In this document: piece after piece, positions 13,326 through 24,671 of the stretch | Numbering within the stretch: position 1 is the first letter of the stretch | Layout: each line of letters begins with the position of its first letter | Assembly (NCBI GenBank): GCA_933228895.1 | Contig: OW121849.1 | Coordinates: 42,626,354 to 42,690,353, forward strand | Direction: 5' to 3' | Source: Platycnemis pennipes | Lineage: Eukaryota > Arthropoda > Insecta > Odonata > Platycnemididae | DNA: 64,000 nucleotides | The notes under the pieces: generated by a model | Database searches by the model: none | What the model saw: the letters and a program-made list of their open reading frames with translations, nothing else | What the model was told of the DNA's origin: nothing | Translations under genes and position numbers: made by a program

Positions 13326-14780
13326 TTTCATCATCGTCAGTATTTCAATCCTATGATTGGTTTACTGCAGCCCTCCATTACGCCCTATTTAGTGTTAATT
13401 GCCTAACGCCCTGGTATGTTTTCTCTTTCACGTCCTGCTTTATTTGCTCTAGACACTTGCCCCTTGGTCTTCCTTGTGGGACCTTCCTTTCAATCTTCCC
13501 CTCTATTATATTTCTAACTAATGCATTGTGCCTCAAGGTATGCCCATCTTCATCTGCTCTTATGCACACCTCTTCATTCCTCACTATATCAGTCAATTTA
13601 ATCTTCAACATTCTCCTCGAGCACCATGTTTCGAAGGCTTCAATTCTTCGCTGGCCTGCTTTCCCGATTTTCCATGTCTCTGATCCATAGAATACTACGC
13701 TCCATACGATAAAGTGCTTCCTTGTTTGCAGCCGTAGGTTCTTTGAGCACAGTAGCTGTCTCTTCTTCATAAACGCCCCCTTATCTTGTGCTATTCTGCG
13801 CTTGATGTCCGTTGAGCTTCTTCCATCCCAAGTGATAGTGCTACCGAGGTACGTGAAGTACTGCACTTGTTCCAAAGTCACTCCTCCAATTGTGGTATTT
13901 GCCCTTGATTCTCTCTTCCGCACACTAGGGTTTTAGTTTCCTCTTAGTATTGCTCTTATTATATTATTGAAGTACTTAGCCATGGATGCTTGCAAGTTCC
14001 CTCGACTTTCTGCTAAAACTGCGATGTCATCAGCAAACCAGAGCATGTTTATTTCTTCGCCATTCACCTTGATGCCCTTGATACCAATTTCCTCTGCGTC
14101 TCTTATTGCTTCTCCCAGGTATAATTATATTGAATAACACAGGGGAGAGGTTTGAATCATTCTTTGACTCCTTCATTTATTTTGGCTTCTATCTTCCTTC
14201 CGTCTTTTATTTGCATTGTGGTGACCTGGTTCTTGTAGAGCCAGTATATTTTTCTTCTATCCTTGTAATCCATTCCAATGGCTTCCAGTATCTTGAATAT
14301 AATGTTCTATTCCACGTTGTCAAAGGCCTATTCCAAGTCCACGAATGCCACATACAACAGCTTGTGTACGTGTATCATTTTCTCGGCCAGTATCCTTCAG
14401 CTGAGTATTGCCTCCCTAGCTCCTTGGTTTTTCCTGAATCCGAATTGATTTTCCGAAAGATTCCCTTCGATATTCCCTTCCATTCTTCTGCTAATAATCT
14501 TAGTAAGTATTTTCGATGTGTGTAACACCAGGCTAAAGGTTCTGTGTTCTTCGCATTTCCTGCTAACTTCACTCTTCTGGAAATTCTCTGGTGGCCTTCC
14601 ACTGTCATAGCTATCTCTGATTATTCCAAGGAGGGTATCTTTTGCTTTGACCCCGAGTGCCTTGAAAATAGTGAATGAATATTATATCAAATAGTGAGCT
14701 TACTTTTAGATCCACTCTTCCTAGTGTCTCTACTGAGTTCATCAAATGGGTAATTATCGTCACATTCTGAGAATTCTGTT
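13326..14780 (-). pseudogene. inverted 5'-truncated AP-endonuclease non-LTR retrotransposon (second subfamily)
   Basis: Reading the minus strand from 14780 down, the reverse transcriptase blocks appear in order: a QFGFRK-type block near 14420, AFVDLE with a stop then AFDNVE near 14330 (motif A), FADDIAVLAE near 14030 (motif C with both aspartates), then a 181-codon open stretch at 13923-13378. That stretch contains YFTYLGSTITWDGRS, FYGSETW, RRIEAFETWCSRRM and RGRPRGKC-like blocks. The 3' end at 13326 carries the same AATC-TAGGATT segment and GATGATGA tail as the other copies. Stops and frameshifts break the upstream part, and the endonuclease is missing. Sequence differences from the 24 kb copy suggest a separate subfamily. 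It sits inside the piggyBac-like element, so it inserted after that element or into its ancestor. Confidence 0.9.
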
Positions 14781-15065
14781 TATTCTTCACAAGTTTCAAA
14801 TGTCAGCTTGCCGTTGGATTTGTCAAATGAACACTCTCCACCATTGACTCATCTTATTGAATCATATGCAGCTCAACAAGAATGTCTGCAGAACATTATG
14901 CTGTTCTTTGAGAAATTTTTGATCACAGCTATCTTCAAAATACCGATCACACCGCAAATTCGTCCCGCGAAGCCACGAACAATGGACAAGAAATACATGA
15001 ACTTCACTTGCTGTCACTGTGAGAACGAGTTCACAGTTTGAGGCTTTACTTAGTGGAACCACTCG

Positions 15066-15227
15066 ATTGGAAAAGAAAAACCACTTTTTACATTCCACAT
15101 AAAGGTTTTATTAGTTTCTACAATATATGCCATTATCGATTTTGATAATGGCATATATTGTCTAAACTGTGATAGAAACCAATAAAACCTTTGTGTGGAA
15201 TGGGCAAAGTGGTTTTTCTTTTCCAAT
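15066..15227. repeat. 162-bp near-perfect palindrome, related to Penelope/hammerhead-type repeats
   Basis: The arms begin ATTGGAAAAGAAAAACCACT and end with its complement. The centre is GCCATTATC-GATTTT-GATAATGGC (15129-15152). Both arms hold a TGTGGAAT ... AAAGTGGTTTTT block like the TGTGGAAT ... AAAGTTTTATTTT block next to the hammerhead-like motifs at 23.9 and 33.0 kb, but no complete hammerhead core is visible here. It interrupts the piggyBac-like element: the 22.3 kb copy lacks it at the matching point. Confidence 0.8.
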
Positions 15228-15807
15228 AAAAGAACGAATTTTATTCTCCACTCGTCATCCGAAGAGAAATAATTAGATTTGGATTCAACTAAGTTGATAA
15301 ACGGGTGCGAAACGGGTAAACAAAATTGCATTCTCCTCACACCACATGGATTGACGATGTATGATGATATCAACAAAGTAATTACTAAATAATCTACATG
15401 TAAGCATAACGAAAAGTGAGGACGTGATGGTGAAAGGAAACAAAACTTTTTTGTAAACTGATACGAACCTGGAAGATAAGTAACCGAATGAAAAAGATAA
15501 GACGAGAGCAGTGAACGCATATGCAGCAGAATGATACAAAAATGCAAATAAAAAAGGACCTTTAGCAGAGATAAAGCGCGCAAATGAACGCTTGGGTCAA
15601 AATGACCCCTCTTGGGCGTTCAAGGTAAAATATGATTTAACACCTCAATGGATTATTTTAGGAAGGTAAAAATTTATGCAAGTGAACATCTATTAAAAAT
15701 ATTAAAAGTCACGAGAAGAAATTCTGTTCTCTTAAAAAATGAGATCAAAAAATAAATTTAAAAACACGATGGGGTCAAAATGACCCCTGTGGGCGTTCTA
15801 GTGTTAA

Positions 15808-18431
15808 GGAAGGAATGCGCGGTCCAGTCGGTGATACAACACCTTATTGTATGGTATACATAAATAAAAAATCTTTCATGGAAGAGAAGCGCTGGACTAG
15901 CCGGTTAGGAAAGATAAAAATACACATTAATTTTTGAATGTTTTTATGGACCGTAGAATCAAATTTCCCTTATAATACTACGTTTTGCAGAAAATTATAG
16001 GTACGATGCTTCTCCACTTTCCATTCCCTTATTTCTGCAATAAAAGTAAGAAAATAATTGAATGGGTCAAGTTATTGAGAGTAAATAAAGAAAATATCTT
16101 TATCCTTTTGCAAATTCATGGTTACAATTTCCACATCAACATGGGATAAATGTCTATTCTCAAATTCGGATATCAGATTGAAGGGCTGTATATTTGTGCG
16201 AATGGCAAATCCTGGAACAATGGATATTTAACCACACTGATGATTTTGACTTTTTTATGAAAATATCTACTACCGAGGGTTGTTTATATTGTTTGTACTC
16301 TTATTTACAAATGGGACTCCACTATCTCACATTTATCCATAAAGTTTAGACAGCGAACGATTGATCGCTTATAATACACATTGATACAATGGAAAATAAT
16401 GTTTTCCCGAGCACTACCTGAAAACAAGTAAATTTTCATTCTTTTCCTCCGTTCGCACTCATTTAATTTTTTCCGCAAACATATAGACACTGGACGCATA
16501 GGTTATTAATGACTAGAGAAATAATTTGACTCAAGTATCCTAGCTGTCATCCTATCTAAAGAAAGAGAATTCACGAAGGAGCACAGTGATGCCGGCGCGA
16601 CGAATCTCGTAATGTAACCAAGGCATTTTGGAGGCATTGTGTTGCATTTTGCGCAATTCGTTGACCTTTCCCGGTAAATTACACCTAGAGATAGAAACAT
16701 CAATCGAAAAGGATTCTCAAGGCCAGGTTTATCTTTATATATCTGTGCGAATGACAAATCCTGGAATTATGGATATTAAGTATATTGATAATTTTCACTG
16801 ATTGATACATATTACATAACTATAATTGTTATACCATCCTAATATAGAGGCATTTTCTCATTCAAATCGAGTTTATGTTAAATGTTAAGTGAAATCGATA
16901 ACGACGTACCATTCTCTAGTCGTACCAGAGGGGTTAGGTGATCCGTAAAATGCATATTCCAATTCAACATATGAAATTTAAAAATTCACGTCTAGAGCTT
17001 ATGCAGAATATAACTGCGGTGACAGTCATATTTGGGAAGGAACATAAAACCACCCCAATCATTTATTCCATGAAACATGATAGGGGGAGGAGAAATAAAG
17101 AAATGAATCTAATCACTTACAGAGCCAAGTCTCAGGAGATTTGAGCGCATGTCGTGCCTGATCCGCGATCGTCGTCTGGAAAACTCCGCAGCTGTGAAAA
17201 AGTCACAAAAATAAATTGAAAGAAGAAAACAGGAGATAAAATAGGGTCGTAGAAATAATAAGTCTAAGCTAGGAGCACGGAATTCGGAACAATTAAACTA
17301 GCAATGATTAAGTTAGATCTAGAGAAACGGTATTCAAAGTTCCTATAAGAAACTGCTTTGGTAAGAAAGTGGTGCTACGTCGGTCGGTCATGGTAGAGAT
17401 TGGGACCAAATCCTGTGAAGAAACAGCGGATAATATCCGAAGAAATTTATTATTACATAATATAGGCACACATGGAAAATGCCAAGTGACATGGAAGATA
17501 TCAATTTCATTACAAAATGGTCAAGAAAATATTTTGAAGGCATTAATCCACAAGTCCTCAGGTGCTGATGAAACTCCCGTTTAAAATTTATTAGTGATGA
17601 AGTACACTGTTAGATTTGAGGAGAAAAATGAGGTAAGAGGTTTGTGTAGTGGAATTTAGAATCTTCATTAAATTAACATAAGAATTTCCCATATTTAGCC
17701 TATAGCATTTTAAATCTTCATTTCAAATTATTTGTTAAACATTTTCAAATTATTGCTATTTCGCAGTCTATATCAACTTCCTGGCACCCATTTGTGCTTC
17801 ACGAAATCGCAAAAATTGGCAGCCATGACATCAATTTGACTTCCACGGAAGCGGTCGTTAAACAACAAGTGAGAATTATAAAACCGGGACTAGGTGAGAA
17901 ATAGGAAAATCCATGCATAGAGGAAAGATTCAAAGAGCTAAAAACTGATGTATCTTAAGCATCTAGGATAAAAATACGAACGGTTTGTACGACAACGCTA
18001 AAGATACCTTCAAATATTGATGTAAGGAAGAGGAAAACTAAGATGAAAGAGAGAAGAAAGTAGAATAATAAATTCGGATGCTTCAGAGAAATTATAAATA
18101 ATTGGATAATAAACTTACGCGAGAGCAAAATAGGGAAAATGAAATATGATGGACAGGCTTCTGTCATGAAATGTGAAAGTTACGGAGACAAAGGAAAATA
18201 TGAGCAAGGTGAGGTGAAAATCTCATCCGACAGTAAGGAAAGAAATGCTTCTGAGAAAGAAGAATTGGAAGGGAGCTAATAATGTGATAAAAATGGAAGG
18301 TATGGGATTTGGGATGTGGCTACGGAAAAGAATGTAAACAGGAGAATTGGGTGGAAAGGAGGATGAATGTTGAACTTTTGTGCTTGGTGTGAGCAAAATG
18401 AATGTGGCCGGAGGAAATAAGAATGTGACAG
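15808..18431. other. stretch with no supported gene
   Basis: Apart from a dispersed pair of about 62-base direct repeats (16189 and 16737), I see only short random open frames. No RNA gene or exon is supported. Confidence 0.4.
16189..16799. repeat. pair of ~62-base direct repeats (16189-16250 and 16737-16799)
   Basis: Both copies contain TGTGCGAATG-CAAATCCTGGAA followed by ATGGATATT and an AT-rich end with TGATAATTTT/TGATGATTTT. About 490 unrelated bases separate them. They could be the ends of an unrecognised element with direct terminal repeats, or a local duplication. No coding sequence lies between them. Confidence 0.65.
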
Positions 18432-19973
18432 TAGGGTGGTCCTTATTTTTCGATTTTCTTTCGGGACACCCCCTCAATTTATGCTAATTGGTGTAAAAAC
18501 ATATCCTGTAAAATATTATTGCAATTGGATAACGGGAAGACGTGCCGCATCGCACTTAAAGTTGTGAAATTTTGGCATTTTTGGCTATTTTTCGGACATG
18601 ATTGGCGATAAGAAGGCGCTGGTATTTTTCAACTAATTTTCTCTGGTAACCAACGACTCATTGGACATTTGACAAGCTGCACCTACAATATTTTCCAATT
18701 GTGACCGGGGGTTCCCGAGATACGGCCCCAAGAGTGAGCGCGTGCCACCCCAAGTGGCGCCGCCTCGCGCCAATGCTCGAAGCTTCCAAGTCCGACGCTT
18801 CATTCGGCGTTAGTCCTATTCTTTCGACGAAATGTATTTTTATGCGATATTTTCTTAAAACAGTATTTATCCCCGGATGCTGCAGCCCGAGGCTTTTTCG
18901 ATGACAATCTACCAGTAGTGGCCAAAAGACGAATGGTAGAAGCTCTAAAATCAAGCTTCACTGATAGTGGCGACGAGATACCGAAAATATTTTCTTTGCT
19001 TCCGAAAGATATTGACTTCTTCGTCATTAAGGGTCTTGAAGACTTTATATTTTATGAAAAAATCAAAAAAACTTTTCCAACGACTTAAAACTCACATGAC
19101 ATTTCTCTCCAATGATCCAGCTGACTGGAAAAGTGATAAGGCATATGAAGAAGGACAGAAGACTGCAATGCAACTGAAAGTGGTAAAAGATTCTGCTGAA
19201 AGGGGGGTTAAATTGATGGAGAAATTTAATGATAAGTTAAGAAAAGACGAAAGTCAGAAACAATTTTTACTAAAGATTGTGTCTAACTACAGGCGTAAAT
19301 TCCCAGACTCTAATAGAGCTACATTGTCAAAAGAATTTTGATATGCTACTCAAGCATGCCAGCTCACTTAAATATTTAAATTTTAAAATAGTGTTTCATT
19401 ATCAGGGTTGTTCGTCAGACTATATGGGTGTGTGTTAAGTGCTGACAAAAATGTTTCCTGCATTAAAAGAAAAATAAAGATACAATTATAGAATCTTAAT
19501 TAATGTTCAATGTTTACTTTAATTAGATTAATAAATTAAAAATGTGTTAAGAAAATATCGCATAAAAATACATTTCGTCGAAAGAATAGGACTAACGCCG
19601 AATGAAGCGACGGACTTGGAAGCTTCGAGCATTGGCGCGAGGCAGCGACACTTGGGGTGGCACGCGCTCACTCTTGGGGCCGTATCTCGGGAACCCCCGG
19701 TCACAATTGGAAAATATTGTAGGTGCAGCATGTCAAATGTCCAATGAGTCGTTGGTTACCAGAGAAAATCAGTTGAAAAATACCAGCGCCTTCATATCGC
19801 CAATCATGTCCGAAAAATAGCCAAAAATGCCAAAATTTCACAACTTTAAGTGCGATGCGGCACGTCTTCCCGTTATCCAATTGCAATAATATTTTACAGG
19901 ATATGTTTTTACACCAATTAGCATAAATTGAGGGGGTGTCCCGAAAGAAAATCGAAAAATAAGGACCACCCTA
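18432..19973. mobile_element. DNA transposon with ~430-bp terminal inverted repeats and TA flanks
   Basis: Arms 18434-18862 and 19543-19971 are near-identical inverted copies, starting GGGTGGTCCTTATTTTTCG and ending with its complement. A TA lies on each side, at 18432 and 19972, as expected for a 2-bp TA duplication. The flanks also share AATGTGACAG just beyond each TA. The 680-base centre carries a frameshifted gene (18864-19341). Long inverted repeats with a TA target are seen in some Tc1/mariner-related and other DNA transposon groups, but the protein does not show a DDE/D motif I recognise, so I leave the superfamily open. The high arm similarity suggests a fairly recent insertion or arm conversion. 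Confidence 0.85.
18864..19341 (+). pseudogene. decayed transposon-borne gene, C-terminal region, family not recognised
   Basis: Two open stretches in different frames follow each other. The first (18864 to about 19070) reads through GFFDDNLPVVAKRRMVEAL and SLLPKDIDFFVIKGLEDF. The second (about 19058-19341) contains FLSNDPADWKSD, SAERGVKLMEKFNDKL and ESQKQFLLKIVSNYRRKFP and ends at a stop at 19339-19341. The frameshift lies in the A-rich run near 19060. The composition (amphipathic, no stops within each part) looks like real protein. It also matches a type of hypothetical protein I remember as recurrent in insect genomes, but I cannot name a domain. It is probably the C-terminus of the element's own protein; the N-terminal part is missing, because the left inverted repeat takes its place. 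Confidence 0.65.
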
Positions 19974-22331
19974 ATGTGACAGAGTATGAGGAAGTTATTC
20001 GGGAATATAGGAATCCTAAGGCTGTAACAGAAATAAATCAAGAGCTAAGCAAGAAATGAAGAGGCAGGACTAGATATAAAGTGAAATTGGAAATTTGCTG
20101 ACCCGGAGGAAAGAATATAGGAAAAGTCTTTTAGACATTGCAAAGCACAGTACGCATTCACCAACAAATTCTCCCGTAACCGGTGTATATTTATTAATCA
20201 TATGCTGGGGAAAATTGAGATAATATTCTTAGCGGGTCATACTTAAGAAAAAATTAAAAAGAAAAAATTATATTTAAGAATGCAATGGGTAGTATATACA
20301 TACAATGAGGTACAATTAATTCGTGGGTTATATATAACTATTACAATTACTAAATTGTATTAAAAGAGGCAGGAAAGAAAATATGTGACTGATTGAAAGA
20401 TACTGTAGAATACTTCATAGGAGTATTGTTTATAGGTTAAAGTGCTTATACATTAGTTACCTGTAGAATACTTCACTCAGTCGTTTCTCAGCATTTTCGT
20501 TCGTAAGCCCAATCAATACAAAAAAGTTTGAAATAATTTGCGTAAACATTTTGAAATTAATTGAATTGCCGTGAAGTGGCTAGAGCCACAAATAAATAAA
20601 TATTGGTAATAAAAATTATATAAATCATATATGGAACGTCTACTGCACATAAAATGATAACGATACCTTCGAAAATGTAAGTCATGAGTAGCCCGCCGTG
20701 TATCTTTAGTGAATTTTGATTGGGATATTTGTTACTAGAAAATTTTTAGGTTTTGATAAAGAAATGTAGGCAATAACTGAGAGTAGACGTCATAATGTTT
20801 TAACTATATAGCAATGCATAGGTACTACCTTCGAGTGAAAAATTGTCCCCATATTTTTATTCGAACTATATAATTGACTCCAATGAGAGTAACCAGAAGA
20901 GGAAATCGACTTATCTGATTCGCATGAAGGCGGAGCGGTAAAATATATTTGAGGAAATTGGATGGTGGGCAACATTTAATCCTAATTGTGATAGTAATTA
21001 TGACAAAGCATCGGAACTATAGCTTAATTCCCTTTACAAAGTTTTACAATGGAGTGAGGGGAAAGTATGTAATTGCATGCACAACAAGAAAAAATGATTT
21101 CCAATGTAAACTCCAATACACAAAGGGTAACTGAAGTTAACTGTGTTTTTTGATGCCTGAGTAATTATCATTTCTCCAGGGGAATACCATTTTAGAATAA
21201 CAGTGCACCACCAAAGTAAAACCTCCGATCAATTCATGATTAGATAGTCAATGTTTCGAATATACCATACAAGTAGTGCCCACCTTATGTGAGTCCAGAG
21301 AAACAGAGAACAAAGAATTGATACTACAAATTGGCTTCATTGAAACTCTCCATTCCCAAAAGTAATTTCCTCAACTATAAGGCTACTACACAATTTGGCT
21401 CTTAATTTTTATGTCAGGCTTTGAGTTAGGCTAACTTACAATGTTTTATGAGACTCCAGCAATTAAATCCTACTTTTTTATTTTACTACAGCCTTGCGAG
21501 CAAAGATGCTCAATATAATCTTGGTCATTCAATTTTTGCAGCAGAATCGTACAATTGCTTTCCAAAAATGCTAATTGGAATATTTATTTATTAATAATTA
21601 GCATGTTACTCAAGAACTGGACAAGAGAAACATGGGAAAAAATAAAGGAAACGAATTCAAGTGGCTAAATGGAAACCAACGCACTAAGAAACTAAAAAGG
21701 TCCTAGCTAATGCGGTCGTAACCGCAGGAATTGACCATTCAATGTTACAAGTGTTTGGCAAAAAGTAGTACTTTAAATTTCCAACAGATGATCACGAAAC
21801 TAAATAAATTCATAAGCCAACAAATTAATATTCAAAATCTGGCGGTATCGAAGAAACATTTAAATTCTAATTTAAATAAATAGTAGCAAAAAAACGATTT
21901 AAGCATAAGAAAAATAAATCCATGATACCCTCAGCGATCAAAAAGGCAGATATACTAAAATGTAAACAATCGTTATACTAACAGAATTAAAACCATACAG
22001 CATATCACATTTAGCAAGGAACATAAACTGGGTACATATCACAATTTATAATGGATTTGGTGGCCATTTCGGTAATTTAGTGGAATATATGAGAAAAACT
22101 AGAATGCCCAGAATAGCAATAATGGATATATCTTATTGTTCGGCGTTGCAAATCAAAATATGAATAAAAATGAACTGTGATGTAGGTACGATGATGATTG
22201 AAGTTCAATTATGGAACCATAATAAGATATGACATAGCTGTTATTTCACGGGCAAATAACCTTATGGCAGTGAGGGGATGGGATTGTACCAATATTAAAA
22301 GTGGGAAATCTTGATTATAGTCCTCCAGTCA
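19974..22331. other. AT-rich stretch, nothing recognised
   Basis: No open frame over about 65 codons and no repeated or palindromic structure of note was found by reading both strands. Confidence 0.4.
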
Positions 22332-22810
22332 TTAACACTAGAACGCTCAGAAGGGTGATTTTGATCCAAACGTGATTTCAAATTTATTTTTTGATCGAAT
22401 TTTTATAGAGAGCACTTTCCTCTCATGACGTTTACTCATTTAATAGGCGTTCATTTCCAAAACATTTCACTTTCCTAAAATATTCCATTGATTAGTCTTT
22501 CAATAGTTAATCTTTCAATGATAATGTCATATGTATTCCTTCCCCTTTACATGTCTTCACATTTCGCCTTGCAGATGCGTGGAAAATTTAGTAATTACTC
22601 TGTCGACACCAGTATCTATAATTTATCATTTTTATTTTGCGTGGAGAATGCAGTTTTGTTCCTCAATGACGTATGTACTTTGACTACCTTAATAAATCCA
22701 ACTCTGATTTTCTCTCTTCGAATGTCGTGTGGAGAATATATATTCCGTCGTCCTCTCAGTTCCAGCAATTGAAGTTCGAGGCTACTTTGTTCATTGTCAG
22801 CATTTCGTGG
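22332..22810 (-). mobile_element. relic of a piggyBac-like element (right end, reverse orientation)
   Basis: TTAA at 22332 is followed by CACTAGAACGCTC, then a weakened GGTGATTTTGATCC palindrome. The sequence then matches, base block by base block, the reverse complement of 15803 down to about 15240 in the 12.9-15.8 kb element. Examples are AAATTTATTTTTTGATC, TTTAGTAATTACT and GTGTGGAGAATA. Similarity fades near 22750-22810, beyond the point where the first element has its palindrome inserted. No matching opposite end with TTAA was found, so this copy is truncated. It shows that the family is present in at least two copies of clearly different age. Confidence 0.8.
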
Positions 22811-23803
22811 TGTACCGTTTGTTGAATTTAAGTGGTGACCGTGATTTTGAAGTTAATAAAAGTAATAAGTAGGTCTTCAATAAGGTCAAGGTTTCCTAGA
22901 AGAATTTGTGTATTCAGGAGTTATAACTTCTAATTACTTTCTTAAAAATGCTATATTTATTATTCTCGATGACGTTAAGGCAGTGTTGAACCAAGTATAT
23001 TTGGCGTCCAGGGCTAACTAGATGGTAACCGCCACCGGGAGAAAAAAAATATTTTTTTCTTAAACTAAAAAATATACTTTTCAATTTTGGCACCCCCTTC
23101 CCTCGGTACGCTACGGCGTTAAGGTATTTTACACGTTTTTATATCGTATTCAAACGCAAATTAACGTTAAATTGTACCATCTACCCAAGTGGAAATCGGT
23201 ATGATATTTTGCTCGTTCACAACGAAAAGGAGGTTTCAACGGACATGAAGACAGTGTTCATCCTATTCACTTCCGGACGTTACACTAACTTCCTCTCCAC
23301 ATGAATTATAAAACCAATTAAGCAATCAAGTTAGGATAACAATTTCATCAAAATTGCATCCAGAATATAGAAAAATGTTTGGTAGAATTAACTAATAGAA
23401 TATATTCGGTAGAATAATGTTCAGTAGATTTATTACAAGAAAGAGCAGACTGCAAGCCACTGAGAATCAGTAAAAACATCCATCGCTGGGGCATGGAGGA
23501 AGATTCATACAGCCTCATTCATATTAACTTCCACCCACGGACATAAAAGACTAACCTGGCTTATCATATACTTTACCACTTATTAATTCAGATGACTGGA
23601 CCACGTAATGTTAAATCTTACTCCACAAATTATTTCGAGAAAAGATTGTGCTCATTTAAAGAGGAATTGTCAACTTCAAAATACTAGTGATACTATTCTG
23701 AAAAATGAAGGACAAAGTGGTTGAAGGTGCCTTGTCACAAAATATGAGTAGACCATTGAATAAAATCGATGGTGGGCAAGTTTACTTTGTGGAATTTAGG
23801 CAT
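22811..23803. other. stretch with no supported gene
   Basis: A GC-richer spot near 23030 (CCGCCACCGGG) and an A/T run lie here, with no open frame, tRNA boxes or inverted repeat that I can support. Confidence 0.4.
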
Positions 23804-24020
23804 AGTAAAAATAAAAGTACTTAGTTAATTTCACAATTTATTTGGAATGACTCGACCGGTTTCAACCTTTACAGGTCATCACCAGGATTAAAAAATACCT
23901 TCAGGACTAATCAGGAGTAAAAAAGGTATTTTTTAATCCTGATGATGACCTGTAAAGGTTGAAACCGGTCGACTCATTCCAAATAAGTTATGGAATCAAC
24001 TAAGTACTTTTATTTTTAAC
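23804..24020. repeat. 217-bp palindrome with hammerhead-ribozyme-like cores on both arms
   Basis: Arms 23804-23901 and 23923-24020 are inverted copies. The right arm, plus strand, reads CTGATGA (23939-23945), a 4-bp stem GACC/GGTT with loop TGTAAA, then GAAA and the palindrome ACCGGT followed by C (to 23970). The left arm, minus strand (23885 to 23854), is the same with one change, CTGGTGA. CUGANGA + stem II + GAAA + short palindromic stem III + GUC is the arrangement of minimal hammerhead ribozymes in Penelope-like elements and retrozymes. Stem I is weak (two pairs, then mismatches). Downstream lies a TGGAATCAACTAAGTACTTT block like that of the other repeats of this group. It abuts the truncated retrotransposon at 24021. 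Confidence 0.75.
23939..23970 (+). ncRNA. hammerhead-ribozyme-like motif (right arm of palindrome)
   Basis: All core positions are present: CTGATGA, GAAA and the GTC cleavage triplet. Stem II (GACC/GGTT) includes one G-T pair and follows an extra T. Stem III would have to form through the palindrome ACCGGT, as in dimeric small-stem hammerheads. Stem I pairs only weakly in this copy, so activity is uncertain. Confidence 0.5.
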
Positions 24021-24035
24021 TCTGGAGTAGGCACA

Positions 24036-24671
24036 ATGCTCAGGAAGAGTGCAGGACTGCGTGTGAAGAGCTTCCTGCAGTACAGTGAGAGGATTATAAT
24101 GGATAAAATTGAAACTAAGCCTGCAGTAACCATGGTGGTGCAAGTTTACATGCCTACGTCGGACTACGAAGATGAAGAAGTGGAAGACATCTACGAAGAT
24201 ATCACTGAAGTAATAAAACAGGTAAGAGGAGAAGAAAACCTAATTATTTTAGGAGACTGGAACGCTGTCGTAGGCGAAGGACAAGATGGAAGAATAACTG
24301 GAAGATATGGATTGGGAAACCGAAACGAAAGAGGAGAAAGACTGCTGGAGTTCTGCGCACAACATAAGTTAATGGTTACTAACATATTGTTTAAAAATCA
24401 CAACCGAAGAAGATACACGTGGAGGATGCCACGAGACAGAGGAAGATTTCAAATAGACTACATTTTAGTGAAGCAGAGGTTCAGGACTCAGGTGAAGGAC
24501 TGCAAAAGATACCCGAGTGCAGACATCAACAGCGACCATAATTTAGTGTTAATGAAATGCCAACTAAAATTCAAGAAGTTGAAGAAAACAGTAAAGAACA
24601 ATTGGCATGTAGAAAAACTAAAGAGACTCAACATCAGCTGGCATTTCAGGGAGCAGTCGGAAACTACATAA
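24036..24671 (+). pseudogene. AP endonuclease domain of the retrotransposon, N-terminally truncated
   Basis: In this open frame I see VVQVYMPTSDYEDEEVE, the catalytic-loop block LIILGDWNAVVGEG, the YTWRMPRDRGRFQIDYILV block and the terminal SADINSDHNLVLMK block. These match the later motifs of the exonuclease-endonuclease-phosphatase fold that nicks target DNA for retrotransposition. The N-terminal strand with the first metal-binding residues is missing because the insertion is 5'-truncated. The apparent start codon at 24036 is therefore not the natural one. The frame fails after about 24610, where the true reading continues in another frame. Confidence 0.85.

Larger units (their letters stand above)
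12887..15807. mobile_element. piggyBac-like DNA transposon, TTAA-flanked, with nested insertions
   Basis: The unit is bounded by TTAA at 12887-12890 and 15804-15807. Its ends are inverted: CACTAGGACGCCC at 12891 and GGGCGTTCTAGTG ending at 15803. A short palindrome GGGGTCATTTTGACCCC lies just inside each end (12937 and about 15772), with a further copy at about 15597. TTAA target duplication with short terminal and subterminal inverted repeats is the signature of the piggyBac superfamily. No recognisable transposase with the catalytic aspartates remains. Much of the interior is an inverted non-LTR retrotransposon fragment (13326-14780) and a palindrome (15066-15227), both evidently inserted later. 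A diverged second copy of the right end lies at 22332-22810. The element is non-autonomous or dead. Confidence 0.8.

Noticed and set aside
14106..14525. 139-codon frame on the plus strand
   Set aside because: It is the antisense shadow of the inverted reverse transcriptase fragment at 13326-14780.
14808..15041. Frame ending in a C-x2-C peptide (FTCCHCENEF), considered as a piggyBac transposase C-terminal zinc region
   Set aside because: The position near the right end fits, but only one cysteine pair is visible, there is no upstream transposase and the ring/cross-brace pattern is incomplete. Not supportable.
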